Shown here: positions 7,456 through 16,499 of the stretch, piece by piece | Layout of the letters: each line of letters begins with the position of its first letter | Numbering within the stretch: position 1 is the stretch's first letter | The notes under the pieces: generated by a model | What the model was told of the DNA's origin: nothing | Databases searched by the model: none | Seen by the model: only the letters and a program-made list of their open reading frames with translations | Assembly: GCA_016285075.1 (NCBI GenBank) | Contig: JAEEQB010000038.1 | Coordinates: forward strand, 1 to 45,857 | Reading direction: 5' to 3' | Length of the DNA stretch: 45,857 nt | DNA from: Prevotella sp. | GTDB lineage: Bacteria; Bacteroidota; Bacteroidia; Bacteroidales; Bacteroidaceae | Program-made: the position numbers and the translations under genes

Positions 7456-8286
7456 TTATGCCTCGTGGTGGTTAGAGTCGTAAGTAGCAGCGATAGTGTA
7501 ACCAACCTCATCGAGGGCGAATGTCAGCTTGTCAATCTTGTTAGAGAAGAAGTTGTAGACAACGGTAGCAACCCATGATGTCAAGATACCCGAAGCCGTG
7601 TTCACAAGGGCCTCAGAAATACCTGCAGACAGAGCCATAGAGTCAGCACCACCACCGGCAGACAGAGCCTGGAACGAACCGATCATACCAAGCACCGTAC
7701 CGAACAGAGCGGTCAGGGTACCCAGAGATACGATGGTTGCAATCATCGGGAGGTTCATTGTCAGCGTAGGCATCTCCAGCTGGGTAGCTTCTTCGTGAGC
7801 CTGCTGGATCTTAGAGATCTTCTGCTGCTTCTTCAGTGTATCGTCCTTCTCTACAGTCTCGTACATGTTGATGGAAGCCATCACCACGTTAGCCACAGAA
7901 CCCTGCATCTTGTTGCACAGAGCCTTAGCCTCATCAAACTTCTGAGCCTTGATAGCTTCCTTCACCTGAGAAGTGAACTTGGCAAGGTTGATCTTACCAG
8001 AAGCATTCTTGATAGCGAAGTAACGCTCAACACCAAGAACGATAACGGTGAGCAAGAGGGTCAGGATCACACCCACAACAAAACCACCCTTGTAGACCGT
8101 TCCCATCAGGTTTGCGGGATGACCTTCACGGTCGCCGCCCTGGAAGTTTGCGGGGTCACCGAGTACGAAGAAATAGAAGCAGTAAGCGATAACACAGCAG
8201 ATTACCAGAATAATCCATGCAGCTTTAATACCTCCGAAGCCCTTACTTTTCTTGGCTGGGGCTGCAGCCTTTGTTGTTGTTGCCAT
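7456..8286 (-). CDS. exbB: ExbB/TolQ/MotA-family proton channel
   Basis: ExbB is the inner-membrane pentamer that, with ExbD, converts proton flow into force on TonB. The 276-residue protein has an N-terminal membrane helix (AAWIILVICCVIAYCFYFFV), a second helix near 68-88 (GGFVVGVILTLLLTVIVLGV), a cytoplasmic loop and two conserved C-terminal helices: MIATIVSLGTLTALFGTVLG and the GISEALVNTASGILTSWVAT segment, the family signature. The Ala/Lys-rich N-terminus (MATTTKAAAPAKKSKG) is cytoplasmic. It is the first gene of the six-gene operon and has an upstream -7 box. Confidence 0.93.
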   Translation of the reverse strand: MATTTKAAAPAKKSKGFGGIKAAWIILVICCVIAYCFYFFVLGDPANFQGGDREGHPANLMGTVYKGGFVVGVILTLLLTVIVLGVERYFAIKNASGKINLAKFTSQVKEAIKAQKFDEAKALCNKMQGSVANVVMASINMYETVEKDDTLKKQQKISKIQQAHEEATQLEMPTLTMNLPMIATIVSLGTLTALFGTVLGMIGSFQALSAGGGADSMALSAGISEALVNTASGILTSWVATVVYNFFSNKIDKLTFALDEVGYTIAATYDSNHHEA

Positions 8287-8402
8287 AATAATTTTTAATT
8301 TTTTAGTTATTAAATAAAATTGAGTTTGTAAAAATTCCTATTTTTTGTAGTTTGCACACAATATACCTTCTGTCTGCATAGCAGTTTTTGCAGTTTCAAG
8401 CG

Positions 8403-8410
8403 CAAAGATA
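8403..8410 (-). promoter_or_regulatory. Candidate -7 box of the exbB operon
   Basis: TATCTTTG on the minus strand fits TAnnTTTG and lies about 115 bases before the exbB ATG. No good TTTG is seen 19-21 bp upstream, so only the -7 part is supported. Confidence 0.45.
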
Positions 8411-8501
8411 GCAAATTAAGATGGACTAAAACGTGAATTAATAACTTTTAACTCTGATTTTGCCAAAAATTCTTTCCTTGGGCGTTCAAAAGGGTATTGT
8501 C

Positions 8502-9698
8502 TTACTGTAGTTTCGCCAACGATTCTTTGATGCGGCGCATGGCTTCAACGATATTGTCATCGCTGGTAGCATAACTCATACGGAAGCAAGCAGGGTCACC
8601 GAAAGCATCACCTCCGACAGTGGCCACATGCCCCTGTTCCAACAAGTACATAGCCAAGTCCGTTGAATTGTTAATGACATCCCCAGCAGGGGTTTTCTTT
8701 CCATAGAAATAGCTGCACTTGGGGAAGAGATAGAAGGCTCCCTCGGGAGTATTAACCTCCAATCCAGGAATGTCCTTTGCCAGTTCCACAATCAGGTCAC
8801 GGCGGCGCTCAAAAGCCTGACGCATGTCCTCCACGCACTGCTGGTTCTCTATATAGGCAGCCAAGGCAGCCATCTGACTCACAGAGCAGGGGCCGCTAGT
8901 ATACTGTCCTTGAAGTTTGTTACATCCCTTCACTATCCATTCTGGGGCAGCAATATAACCTATACGCCATCCCGTCATAGCATAAGCTTTCGACACGCCG
9001 TTCACTATAATGGCACGCTCCTTCATGCCAGGGAACTGGGCTATGGACTCGTGATGGCCCACATAGTTAATGTGCTCGTAGATCTCGTCGGCCAGAACGA
9101 ACAAATCGTCGTGTTTCAGGATGACCTCGGCCAGTCCCTGCAGTTCCTCCTTGGAATAGACACTACCGGTAGGGTTACTGGGCGAACAGAGTATCAGCAT
9201 CCTGGTCTTTGGCGTAATGGCTGCCTCCAATTGGGCAGGTGTCATCTTGAAATTCTGTTCAAATCCGGCCTCCACAATAACAGGTTCTCCACCTGCCAGT
9301 TTGACCATCTGTGGGTAGCTCACCCAGTAAGGAGCAGGAATAATCACCTCCTCACCATCGTTGACCAAGGCCATAATGGTGTTACAAACACTCTGTTTGG
9401 CACCATTAGACACCAGTATCTCGCTGGGCTGGTAGTGCAACTGGTTCTCACGCTCCAGCTTTCTGGCAATGGCCTGTCTCAGGTTCGGATAACCGGGGAC
9501 AGGAGAATAGCGTGAATAGTTCTCATCTATAGCTAATTTTGCGGCCTGTTTGATATGATCGGGCGTATTGAAATCAGGTTCTCCCACGCTCATGTTTATC
9601 ACATCAATGCCCTGGGCCTTCATTTCCGAACTCTTCTGCGACATCGCCAGTGTGGCAGATGGCGCCAATCTCTGCAGACGATTGGATAGTTGTGACAT
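8502..9698 (-). CDS. Class I PLP-dependent aminotransferase (aspartate-type)
   Basis: The 398-residue enzyme belongs to the fold-type I, subgroup Ib aminotransferases (Bacillus AspB/Thermus AspC type), which move amino groups between aspartate and 2-oxoglutarate. Visible signatures are MSVGEPDFNTPDHIK near 36-50, the NPTGSVYS loop, the PLP-phosphate region LADEIYEH, and the Schiff-base lysine in VNGVSKAYAMTGWRIGY near residue 235. The C-terminus carries FRMSYATS with the substrate-carboxylate Arg. It has its own promoter and is separate from ribBA upstream. Substrate range cannot be fixed from sequence; aromatic or other amino acids are possible, so I give no symbol. Confidence 0.92.
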   Translation of the reverse strand: MSQLSNRLQRLAPSATLAMSQKSSEMKAQGIDVINMSVGEPDFNTPDHIKQAAKLAIDENYSRYSPVPGYPNLRQAIARKLERENQLHYQPSEILVSNGAKQSVCNTIMALVNDGEEVIIPAPYWVSYPQMVKLAGGEPVIVEAGFEQNFKMTPAQLEAAITPKTRMLILCSPSNPTGSVYSKEELQGLAEVILKHDDLFVLADEIYEHINYVGHHESIAQFPGMKERAIIVNGVSKAYAMTGWRIGYIAAPEWIVKGCNKLQGQYTSGPCSVSQMAALAAYIENQQCVEDMRQAFERRRDLIVELAKDIPGLEVNTPEGAFYLFPKCSYFYGKKTPAGDVINNSTDLAMYLLEQGHVATVGGDAFGDPACFRMSYATSDDNIVEAMRRIKESLAKLQ

Positions 9699-9734
9699 AT
9701 TCTTCTTCAGTCAGTGTTTTAAAAAAATCGGGTA

Positions 9735-9766
9735 CAAAAGTAATCAAAAACTATGTCATAAACAAA
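9735..9766 (-). promoter_or_regulatory. Promoter of the aminotransferase gene
   Basis: On the minus strand TTTG (9763-9766), 20 bp, then TACTTTTG (9735-9742). This is an exact Bacteroidetes promoter arrangement, about 36 bases before the ATG at 9698. Confidence 0.75.
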
Positions 9767-9821
9767 GAAATGAATCACTTTTTATTCTTATTCCTCAAAA
9801 AAGTAACATTTTGAACGTATT

Positions 9822-11033
9822 TTATTTCAAATGGAGCACATGTCCCATTCTGGTTCGCTTCGTTTCCAGATAACGAAGATTATACTCGTTGGGGGTCACC
9901 TCAATAGGGACATTCTCCACGATTTCCAGTCCGTAAGCTTCCAATCCCACTCGTTTCACTGGATTGTTCGTGAGAAGTCTCATCTTGTGAATGCCCAAGT
10001 GACGTAACATCTGTGCGCCACAGCCATAGTCGCGCTCGTCAGGCTTGAAACCCAGATGCACATTGGCATCCACCGTATCGTAGCCTTCCTCCTGCAGCTT
10101 ATAGGCAGCAATCTTGTTCATCAAGCCAATGCCTCGTCCCTCCTGTTGCATATAGATGAGCACTCCCCTGCCCTCCTGCTCTATGGCCTGCATGGCTTTG
10201 TGCAGCTGTTCGCCACAGTCACAACGCTTCGAGCCGAGGATATCGCCCGTGGCACACGAAGAGTGGACACGTACCAGGACAGGCTCGTCCACATGCCATT
10301 CTCCTTTTATCAGTGCCATGTGCTCCAGTCCATTGCTCTTCTGGCGGAATGGGATCAAGCGGAAATGCCCGTAGTCGGTAGGCATGTCTACCTCCTCGCC
10401 CACCTCTATCAGCGACTCTTTCTGCAGTCGGTAGGCAATCATATCCTTGATAGAGATGATTTTCATGTTCCATTCACGGGCGAAATTCATGAGTTCAGGA
10501 AGCCGTGCCATCGTGCCATCAGCATTCATAATCTCCATGAGGGCGCCTGCTGGGAACATTCCCGCCATGCGACAGAGGTCGATGGCAGCCTCTGTATGTC
10601 CTGAGCGGCGCAAGACACCGTTGTCCTGAGCATAGAGAGGGTTCACATGGCCAGGCCGGCCGAATGTCTGAGGTGTCGAAGCGGGATCGGCCAAAGCACG
10701 GATGGTGGCAGCGCGGTCATGGGCACTGACACCAGTGGTACATCCTTCAAGTTTATCGATACTGACAGTAAACGGTGTGCCAAGGATAGAAGTGTTGTCC
10801 TGAACCTGATGAGGCAGATCCAGCTCCTGGCACCTGGTGATGGTAGTGGGAGCACAGAGCAGCCCACGTGCATTTTTCAACATGAAATTGACCATATCGG
10901 GAGTAATGGTCTCTGCTGCGCAAATGAGATCACCCTCGTTCTCACGGTCTTCATCGTCTACCACAATGACGAACTTGCCTTCTTTAAAGTCGGCAACAGC
11001 TTCTTCTATGGTATTCAGTTTCAGATTTTCCAT
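9822..11033 (-). CDS. ribBA: 3,4-DHBP synthase / GTP cyclohydrolase II
   Basis: This 403-residue bifunctional enzyme makes both starting compounds of riboflavin. Residues 1 to about 200 are the RibB domain, which converts ribulose 5-phosphate to 3,4-dihydroxy-2-butanone 4-phosphate ([18 protein letters not shown] active-site loop, [38 protein letters not shown]). Residues about 205-403 are the RibA domain, which opens GTP ([20 protein letters not shown] zinc site, [25 protein letters not shown]-like [31 protein letters not shown]). Key residues of both halves are present, so both should be active. It lies 36 bases after the permease gene and probably belongs to the same minus-strand transcript. 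No riboflavin-type riboswitch is evident. Confidence 0.95.
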   Translation of the reverse strand: MENLKLNTIEEAVADFKEGKFVIVVDDEDRENEGDLICAAETITPDMVNFMLKNARGLLCAPTTITRCQELDLPHQVQDNTSILGTPFTVSIDKLEGCTTGVSAHDRAATIRALADPASTPQTFGRPGHVNPLYAQDNGVLRRSGHTEAAIDLCRMAGMFPAGALMEIMNADGTMARLPELMNFAREWNMKIISIKDMIAYRLQKESLIEVGEEVDMPTDYGHFRLIPFRQKSNGLEHMALIKGEWHVDEPVLVRVHSSCATGDILGSKRCDCGEQLHKAMQAIEQEGRGVLIYMQQEGRGIGLMNKIAAYKLQEEGYDTVDANVHLGFKPDERDYGCGAQMLRHLGIHKMRLLTNNPVKRVGLEAYGLEIVENVPIEVTPNEYNLRYLETKRTRMGHVLHLK

Positions 11034-11069
11034 TGTTATTCTCTTATACCTTATTATATTTATATAAGC

Positions 11070-12980
11070 TTAGGATGGCAATGAAGCCATCTGCCGTGCT
11101 TGTGGAATAATAGTATCACTGGTACGCCGTATGACGCGCAAGTCCTTATAGAGCCTGAGTCGGAATCGTATCATACGGATGTAGAAGAACACTCCTGCAG
11201 GCAGCAATAATCCTGTCACGATATTCAGCCATTTCCGCTGGAAAGGACGAGTATGGGCACGGACAGCCAAGATGGGATAATTGTTCAGTTCCTGCAGTAT
11301 CTTCTTGTCACGTGTATTACCCAGATCTTCAATTGTAGCCTCAAGTTCCTCACTGATACGCTCTATTGCATGGTCATCGCCTTCGCGGAAGAACACATTG
11401 ATGGGGTTAGGCCATCTCAGCAGTTTGTGCTCCTCGTTATAATGCACTATTTCCCCATTCAACTGCTCCAGCTGCTCAGCATCCATCAGATATTTCGGTT
11501 CTTCAATAATAACTTCCTTACGTGTAACACTTCGTTTAGCGCGAAGCCCTAATGCCTTCATCAGCAGCTGCTTATACAAATCGATGTTGAATACAACAGA
11601 ATCATTATTTGCCTTATAAGTAAAGAACGCAGCCAAGGGAGAAAGTGCTGCTGTTGAAATCAGCATGCCAAACCATACCGACCATTCATCCTCCTTTGCC
11701 ATACGATAGCCTGTATTGTCAAATATGTAGTAGACAATGAACACCAGCACGGATATAATAACCGGCACACCCAGTCCGCCTTTACGGATAATGGCTCCCA
11801 AGGGAGCACCGATGAAGAAGAAGATAATGCAGGTGAGCGAGAGTGTGTACTTCTTAATGGCCTCTGACTCATGAAGCCGCTCACGGCGGTTCATGGTGAA
11901 CATATAGTCACCCTTCATGGACAGGTCTTGAGCCTGAATCTGGGCTGATTCCACTGCTGCCTTTACGGCACGCTGCTGTTTGACCTCACTCAGTTGAGCA
12001 AATATCGTGTCAATATTCACCTTTCCTGATGCAACAGCTTTCCATGCCTTCAGCGAGTCTTTACTGTCAATCATCGGCAAACGGTAAAGTGATGAACGGG
12101 CATCGGAATAGAACTGACGTCCAATACTGTCGTTCGATTCACGGATGGAATCCAGGTCATGACGTATCTTCTCCAACCCTTTTGCACGTGCGTCTCCGGC
12201 AATGCCTGCCAAGTCCGTCAGGTTAAATTCGCCATCGAAGTCTAGCAAGATCTGCTTGTAGGCAAACGTTTCACGACGATAAGGCACACTGGCACTGCCA
12301 GCCAAGTCCTGAGAGCGCATGTTTTCAAACCACTCCCCACTCCACAGAGACAGCAGCAGGTGTTTTTTCTCGGCAGTAGACTGCATCATTCCCGAGTCAG
12401 CCAGGATAATCGCCTGATCCTCATACGACCCAGACTGACGATAGATAGTGATGCCGTAGAGCTTTCCCGTCTCCATATCTTTCTTGGCCACGAAGAGATT
12501 ACTGCCGGGAATACCGTCATAAAACACGCCCTCAGGTATTTCTACCTCAGGGCTCTTCTGCTTCATCGAGAGCAGTAGCTGATAGAACGACAGATTGGCA
12601 TTGGGGCCTATGACATTCTGGAAATAAAACGAGACGCCAGAGATGATGATCACAATGACTATCAGTGAGCGGAAAGCCTGCATCAGGGAGATTCCTGCTG
12701 CCTTGATGGCTGTCAGCTCACTGCTTTCACCTAGATTGCCAAACGTGATGAGTGAAGACAGAAGGATGGCCAGCGGGAATGCCTGTGGCATCAGCATCAG
12801 GCCCATATACCAAAAGAACTGAGCCATCACCTCCAGCGAGAGGCCTTTGCCGATCAGATCATCTACATAGCGCCACAAGAACTGCATCATCAGCACAAAC
12901 TGGCAGATGAAAAATGTTCCCACAAACAGCAATCCAAATTGCTTGGCGATAAATATGTCTAACTTTTTTATCCTAAACAT
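11070..12980 (-). CDS. YjgP/YjgQ (LptF/LptG) family permease
   Basis: LptF/LptG proteins are the membrane half of the ABC machine that pulls lipopolysaccharide from the inner membrane. This 636-residue protein has the family layout: three N-terminal helices (FGLLFVGTFFICQFVLMMQF, the LMPQAFPLAILLSSLITFG motif, FRSLIVIVIIISGVSFYF), a periplasmic domain at about 120-345, and C-terminal helices from about 375 (SLTCIIFFFIGAPLGAIIRK, GLGVPVIISVLVFIVYYIFD). Compared with E. coli LptF/G (about 360-370 residues) it is much longer, with an extra C-terminal cytoplasmic region and one or two extra hydrophobic segments near 580-605. LptF versus LptG cannot be decided. It sits between the START-like gene (10-base gap) and ribBA. 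Confidence 0.88.
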   Translation of the reverse strand: MFRIKKLDIFIAKQFGLLFVGTFFICQFVLMMQFLWRYVDDLIGKGLSLEVMAQFFWYMGLMLMPQAFPLAILLSSLITFGNLGESSELTAIKAAGISLMQAFRSLIVIVIIISGVSFYFQNVIGPNANLSFYQLLLSMKQKSPEVEIPEGVFYDGIPGSNLFVAKKDMETGKLYGITIYRQSGSYEDQAIILADSGMMQSTAEKKHLLLSLWSGEWFENMRSQDLAGSASVPYRRETFAYKQILLDFDGEFNLTDLAGIAGDARAKGLEKIRHDLDSIRESNDSIGRQFYSDARSSLYRLPMIDSKDSLKAWKAVASGKVNIDTIFAQLSEVKQQRAVKAAVESAQIQAQDLSMKGDYMFTMNRRERLHESEAIKKYTLSLTCIIFFFIGAPLGAIIRKGGLGVPVIISVLVFIVYYIFDNTGYRMAKEDEWSVWFGMLISTAALSPLAAFFTYKANNDSVVFNIDLYKQLLMKALGLRAKRSVTRKEVIIEEPKYLMDAEQLEQLNGEIVHYNEEHKLLRWPNPINVFFREGDDHAIERISEELEATIEDLGNTRDKKILQELNNYPILAVRAHTRPFQRKWLNIVTGLLLPAGVFFYIRMIRFRLRLYKDLRVIRRTSDTIIPQARQMASLPS

Positions 12981-12990
12981 TTGTTCGGAA

Positions 12991-13398
12991 TTACAATCCG
13001 CTCACCTGATGCAGACGTTCCATGTTCCCGTCCCAAAGATCACGCAGGTCATCAATTTCCTCTGCTTGGGCATAGTCGGCAACATACAGGCACAACTCGT
13101 CAGTGAGGTCACTACGTCCGATACGCATCTCCCAATACGCATCAGGATCTTCCTCGTTCACCCACTGAAAGCGGATATGGTCGTTTTTCTGGCATTCTAC
13201 AATCCTGGCTTCCAACGTGTGATGGTCAGACCAAACCTCACCCCAGGTGAGCGAGATAATATCATCGCCAAGTTCCTCAACACGGTCGGCAAGCCATCTT
13301 CCCAACCCATGTACAGTGCCTATGTGCTCCCAGACCAGATTGGGAGATTTCGTTGCTAATGGGTACTCTATATAGAGCTTTTCTTTTGTATTATCCAT
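12991..13398 (-). CDS. START-like (SRPBCC) domain protein
   Basis: This soluble protein of 135 residues begins MDNTKEKLYIEYPLATKSPN and continues with WEHIGTVHGLGRWLADRVEE and a run of alternating strands ending in a C-terminal helix (EEIDDLRDLWDGNMERLHQV). This is the pattern of the Bacteroidetes START-like/AHSA1-type helix-grip fold, which forms a cavity for hydrophobic ligands. I chose the ATG at 13398, not the ORF-extending one at 13464, because the longer version adds a hydrophobic lead unlike the family and overlaps the promoter. It is the first gene of the minus-strand group with the permease and ribBA. Ligand and role are unknown. Confidence 0.8.
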   Translation of the reverse strand: MDNTKEKLYIEYPLATKSPNLVWEHIGTVHGLGRWLADRVEELGDDIISLTWGEVWSDHHTLEARIVECQKNDHIRFQWVNEEDPDAYWEMRIGRSDLTDELCLYVADYAQAEEIDDLRDLWDGNMERLHQVSGL

Positions 13399-13431
13399 GC
13401 CTTTGGGTATAGTGATGTAGAATAATGGGTA

Positions 13432-13461
13432 CAAAATTACACATTTTATTTGAATAACCAA
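13432..13461 (-). promoter_or_regulatory. Promoter of the START-like/permease/ribBA unit
   Basis: On the minus strand TTG (13459-13461), about 19 bp, then TAATTTTG (13432-13439), 33 bases before the ATG at 13398. It lies back to back with the tRNA promoter. Confidence 0.55.
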
Positions 13462-13479
13462 CAATTTTCTCGTTAAAAA

Positions 13480-13511
13480 TTTTGGAAATTAAAAAAATAG
13501 TCGTACCTTTG
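13480..13511 (+). promoter_or_regulatory. Promoter of tRNA-Met
   Basis: TTTTG at 13480-13484 and TACCTTTG at 13504-13511, 19 bp apart; transcription would begin about 10-12 bases before the mature tRNA. Confidence 0.7.
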
Positions 13512-13529
13512 CACCCGCTAAACAAAAAT

Positions 13530-13603
13530 GGCGGGATAGCTCAGCTGGTTAGAGCGCATGATTCATAATCATGAGGTCGCCGGTTCAATCCCGGCTCCCG
13601 CTA
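13530..13603 (+). tRNA. tRNA-Met, anticodon CAT
   Basis: The 74-base cloverleaf has acceptor arms GGCGGGA/TCCCGCT (G1 opposite U72), D-arm GCTC/GAGC, anticodon arm CATGA-TTCATAA-TCATG (anticodon CAT) and T-arm GCCGG-TTCAATC-CCGGC, then discriminator A. CCA is not encoded. The wobbling G1-U72 pair and the general form fit elongator tRNA-Met; a lysidine-modified tRNA-Ile with genomic CAT cannot be excluded by eye. An accessory island begins just downstream. Confidence 0.93.
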
Positions 13604-13609
13604 CTTTAA

Positions 13610-13650
13610 AATCAGCAAGTTACGAAGATTCGCAGCTTGCTGATTTTTAT
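13610..13650 (+). terminator. Intrinsic terminator after tRNA-Met
   Basis: AATCAGCAAG (13610-13619) pairs with CTTGCTGATT (13636-13645), followed by TTTATTTT. It begins 6 bases after the tRNA end. Confidence 0.85.
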
Positions 13651-13789
13651 TTTAGGGAACATATTCGGAACATTTACTGCTTCTATTCTGCATGTTGATT
13701 GTTATTAAAGGAACATGGATTCTAATGGGTCCAATACCTTTTAAAACGTTTCTTTATTCGCTAAATCCAGCATTTAAGTATGTTTATGG

Positions 13790-14977
13790 TCACAATAGTT
13801 TCTTCAGCTCCTCAATGTCTGGTAGAGTCTTACGTAACTCATCAGGCATGTCGGTAGTGGTTTTGTATGTGGCAACACCCATTGGTTTGTTATAGTCACG
13901 TATTACAAACTCTACGAACTCACGATTTGCCTCTTTGCATAGAACGATTCCTATTGCAGGGTTCTCATGGGGTTTCTTTACTTTGGCATCAAGAATAGAC
14001 AGGTACCCCATCAACTGGCCCAGATAGGATGTCTTGAACTCACCAGTCTTTAACTCAACAACAACTAATGCATTCAGTTCGCGATTGAAGAACAGCAAGT
14101 CAGGGAAGTGCTCTACACCATATACTTCCAGATGATACTGGTTGCCAACAAAAGTGAAGTCACGTCCAAAGGTCATTATGAACTGCTTGACGTTCTGGAC
14201 GATTTGTTGTTCCACTACTCGTTCATCCACGTCTATGGCTTCACGTTCTCCGATCTGTTCTACATTGATAAAGTCCAGCAAATAAGAATCCTTAAACATC
14301 ATCACAGCCTTACGTGCCAATTCTGCCTGTGGAATCGTGCTCTTAAAGTTGCTGGGGATTGTATCTTGATTTCCGAAGGCATCGTCTTTGATCAATTTTT
14401 CCAAGCCTCTTGTAGTGAGATGTTCCTCAGCTGTGCGATGAATGTAGTAGTAACGAGCTTCAAGTGATGATTTGATTGTCCGTATTTGGGTGTGATGGGT
14501 AAAAGGCACCTTGAAGAAGTCTTCCACAGGGAAGTCTGCCAAATTTGGGATTTGAATAGAATGATAAATATCGATCTGATTGCCAAAGGCTTGCAATTCG
14601 TCGGTCATGACCGATGAATTTGCTGGATCAGAACCGATTAGTGTTTGATTTGGTTTTTCATCGGTCGTGACCGATGAATTAGGATCAAGTATCTTCCATG
14701 CTTCATAAAACAGGCGCATTTCCCTTAACTGAGTGGCGGAATACCCTTTTAATCCAGGTAGTTCTTTGCGTAATATCTGGCTGATAGCCTCCAATGCCCC
14801 AGTACCCCAGACACCCTTACGAGTATTTAGGGAAACAAACTTACCGATGCCAAAATAGACAGCAAGCTGTATGCGGTTAACACCCTTAGCTGCTTCGTAC
14901 TGCCCTTGCAAAATTGCCGTTTTGATCGTCTCGGCTGCCGGCTTATATACTACAATAGCATTTTCTTCCATATTCAT
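13790..14977 (-). CDS. DUF1016/YhcG-family PD-(D/E)XK protein
   Basis: The 395-residue protein has the two-part DUF1016 layout. The N-terminal domain (about 1-95) includes YFGIGKFVSLNTRKGVWGTG and GYSATQLREMRLFYEAW. After a linker comes the C-terminal nuclease-like domain with VEHFPDLLFFNRELNALVVV followed by ELKTG, matching the D...ExK motif of PD-(D/E)XK nucleases. Such proteins occur with restriction systems and mobile elements; DNA cleavage is inferred, not shown. A second Met at residue 3 is an equally possible start. A -7-like TAATTTTG (14988-14995, minus) lies upstream. The linker holds a duplicated palindromic segment (see 14600-14690). No methylase or helicase partner is adjacent. 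Confidence 0.88.
   Translation of the reverse strand: MNMEENAIVVYKPAAETIKTAILQGQYEAAKGVNRIQLAVYFGIGKFVSLNTRKGVWGTGALEAISQILRKELPGLKGYSATQLREMRLFYEAWKILDPNSSVTTDEKPNQTLIGSDPANSSVMTDELQAFGNQIDIYHSIQIPNLADFPVEDFFKVPFTHHTQIRTIKSSLEARYYYIHRTAEEHLTTRGLEKLIKDDAFGNQDTIPSNFKSTIPQAELARKAVMMFKDSYLLDFINVEQIGEREAIDVDERVVEQQIVQNVKQFIMTFGRDFTFVGNQYHLEVYGVEHFPDLLFFNRELNALVVVELKTGEFKTSYLGQLMGYLSILDAKVKKPHENPAIGIVLCKEANREFVEFVIRDYNKPMGVATYKTTTDMPDELRKTLPDIEELKKLL
14600..14690. repeat. Duplicated palindrome inside the DUF1016 gene
   Basis: Two near-identical 22-23-base inverted repeats of the form TTCATCGGTCRTGACCGATGA lie about 57 bases apart inside the linker-coding region. They encode the duplicated peptide NSSV(T/M)TDE and could be a small palindromic element inserted in frame and then duplicated. 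Confidence 0.65.
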
Positions 14978-15045
14978 ATTTCGTTTGCAAAATTAATGTT
15001 TTTATTCGATATATTCTCGTTATTATTTCTTTTTCCGTCTATTTG

Positions 15046-15735
15046 TCACTTATAGAAGGTAATCCAATTGGTTCTGAACTTGTAACTTGGGGCAGATTTG
15101 CTCTCTGGAAAGATTTCCTTGGCCTGTCCCGCTTTGTCACGATACCAGGCATAATTCCAGCCGCCGCCCATATCCAAATAAAGCGCATGCTTAACCTTAA
15201 ATTCCGCAAGATACTTAACAAAGTCCTCGTATGTCATTACCTTCTTGGATTCAACGATACACAGCTTTCCATTCTTCTCGCACAAGGCTCGGTACACTGT
15301 CCTGTTCTTCCTCATTTTGGAACCAATAGGACGAGCCTGAGCATTATGAATAATCAATAGCTGGCAGAAGCCCATATTCCATCCATTGGCTCCTGTTGGA
15401 TAATCAGCCTTTCGCATGAACTTCCATTTGCCTTTTCCCCATACGAATCCACCAGTATTCGTCCTACAGCGATAGCCCTTCTTCATCACCCCATTGCAAA
15501 TATGATTGTCAGCGATGTTGGAATGCTTAAACTCATTCAGCAGTTCCCCAGTGAAAGCCGCCTCGCAACAAAACTCCACATCTTTCTGTGCAGCCTTAGG
15601 CATCTGCCCACACACTAGGTCTATCCGCGAATACTCAGGATAATACACATTGATATTTGCCGTCGTTTCTACCGTCACTGCAAAACATTTGATTTGCAAT
15701 AACATCAAATATAAGATAAAATACAATTTCTTCAT
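15046..15735 (-). CDS. Secreted protein, possible NAGPA-like domain
   Basis: The 229-residue protein starts with a signal peptide (MKKLYFILYLMLLQIKCFA), so it is exported. The C-terminal part reads MTYEDFVKYLAEFKVKHALY then LDMGGGWNYAWYRD, which resembles the catalytic glycine/aspartate-rich loop of phosphodiester glycosidases (NAGPA/DUF2233), and the middle carries YRCRTNTGGFVWGKGKW. I hold this family call loosely. It overlaps the sanA-like gene by 4 bases (stop/start overlap) and is therefore co-translated as the last gene of that group. Confidence 0.6.
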   Translation of the reverse strand: MKKLYFILYLMLLQIKCFAVTVETTANINVYYPEYSRIDLVCGQMPKAAQKDVEFCCEAAFTGELLNEFKHSNIADNHICNGVMKKGYRCRTNTGGFVWGKGKWKFMRKADYPTGANGWNMGFCQLLIIHNAQARPIGSKMRKNRTVYRALCEKNGKLCIVESKKVMTYEDFVKYLAEFKVKHALYLDMGGGWNYAWYRDKAGQAKEIFPESKSAPSYKFRTNWITFYK

Positions 15736-16499
15736 TCTTCGAAAGACATTAAATCTATAAACATCTTCACCCTTGCAAAATACTCTCGAATAGTAGTAAG
15801 AAATGCCCTTCTTGATTTTGGCATTTTAGCATTATACGCCTGCAGATTCTCCACATCCAGCCCAAGATGCTCTACCTGATACAAAGCTCGCTCATTATGG
15901 AACTCCTGCGAGATAATCGTAAAACTCTTCAGCCCATACAACTTATTGGCATTGATAACAGAGTTAATCGTTCTATATCCTTTACCATCAAGAAAGATAT
16001 CATTCGCAGGCACACCTCTTGCCACCAAAGAGTCTCTCATACACTCAGGCTCGTTGATACCATCCAGACTGTTTTCATCACCACTAATCAGAATCTTCTC
16101 AATCTTCCCTGCCTTATACAACTCTTCTGCAGCATCGATGCGATAGATAAAAAAATAGTTCTTCACCTTTGTTATTCGAGCCTGTGGAGTCGTCCCCAAC
16201 AACAGCCCCACCTTATTATATTTAATGCTGTCGATGTCAAAGTAGGCCTTCCCCTTGGCATTGTTCACAACGATCTGATTACATATCAGCAGCAAAGCCA
16301 GACATACAATAGTAAAAATACAAAAAGCTTGCATAACTCTGATAGAATCCTGCATAAGGTCAATCGTGGAATCTCGTTTTGCAAATTCCACACCATACTC
16401 ATCCTGGGTGTATCCTCTCTTAAAGAGCTTACCCCATGAAACGCCTAACACTAATACAATTGCCATCAAGGCGATGGTTCCAGCTAATACCTTCTTCAT
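15732..16499 (-). CDS. sanA: SanA/DUF218-family inner-membrane protein
   Basis: The 255-residue protein has two N-terminal membrane helices (about 4-22 and 57-77) and a DUF218 domain from about 95. Family signatures are GLLLGTTPQARITKVKNYFF, YRIDAAEELYKAGKIEKILI then SGD, ECMRDSLVARGVPANDIFLD, the YRTINSVINANKLYG stretch and ISQEFHNERALY. SanA-type proteins influence the envelope barrier (vancomycin exclusion in E. coli), while the wider DUF218 group includes proteins of cell-wall metabolism; a catalytic role is not established. It shares a 4-base stop/start overlap with the HD gene upstream and with the secreted-protein gene downstream. Confidence 0.82.
   Translation of the reverse strand: MKKVLAGTIALMAIVLVLGVSWGKLFKRGYTQDEYGVEFAKRDSTIDLMQDSIRVMQAFCIFTIVCLALLLICNQIVVNNAKGKAYFDIDSIKYNKVGLLLGTTPQARITKVKNYFFIYRIDAAEELYKAGKIEKILISGDENSLDGINEPECMRDSLVARGVPANDIFLDGKGYRTINSVINANKLYGLKSFTIISQEFHNERALYQVEHLGLDVENLQAYNAKMPKSRRAFLTTIREYFARVKMFIDLMSFEE

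Noticed and set aside
13604..13680. Attachment site at the tRNA-Met 3' end
   Set aside because: I found no second copy of the tRNA end in the window and no integrase gene, so no att site is called.
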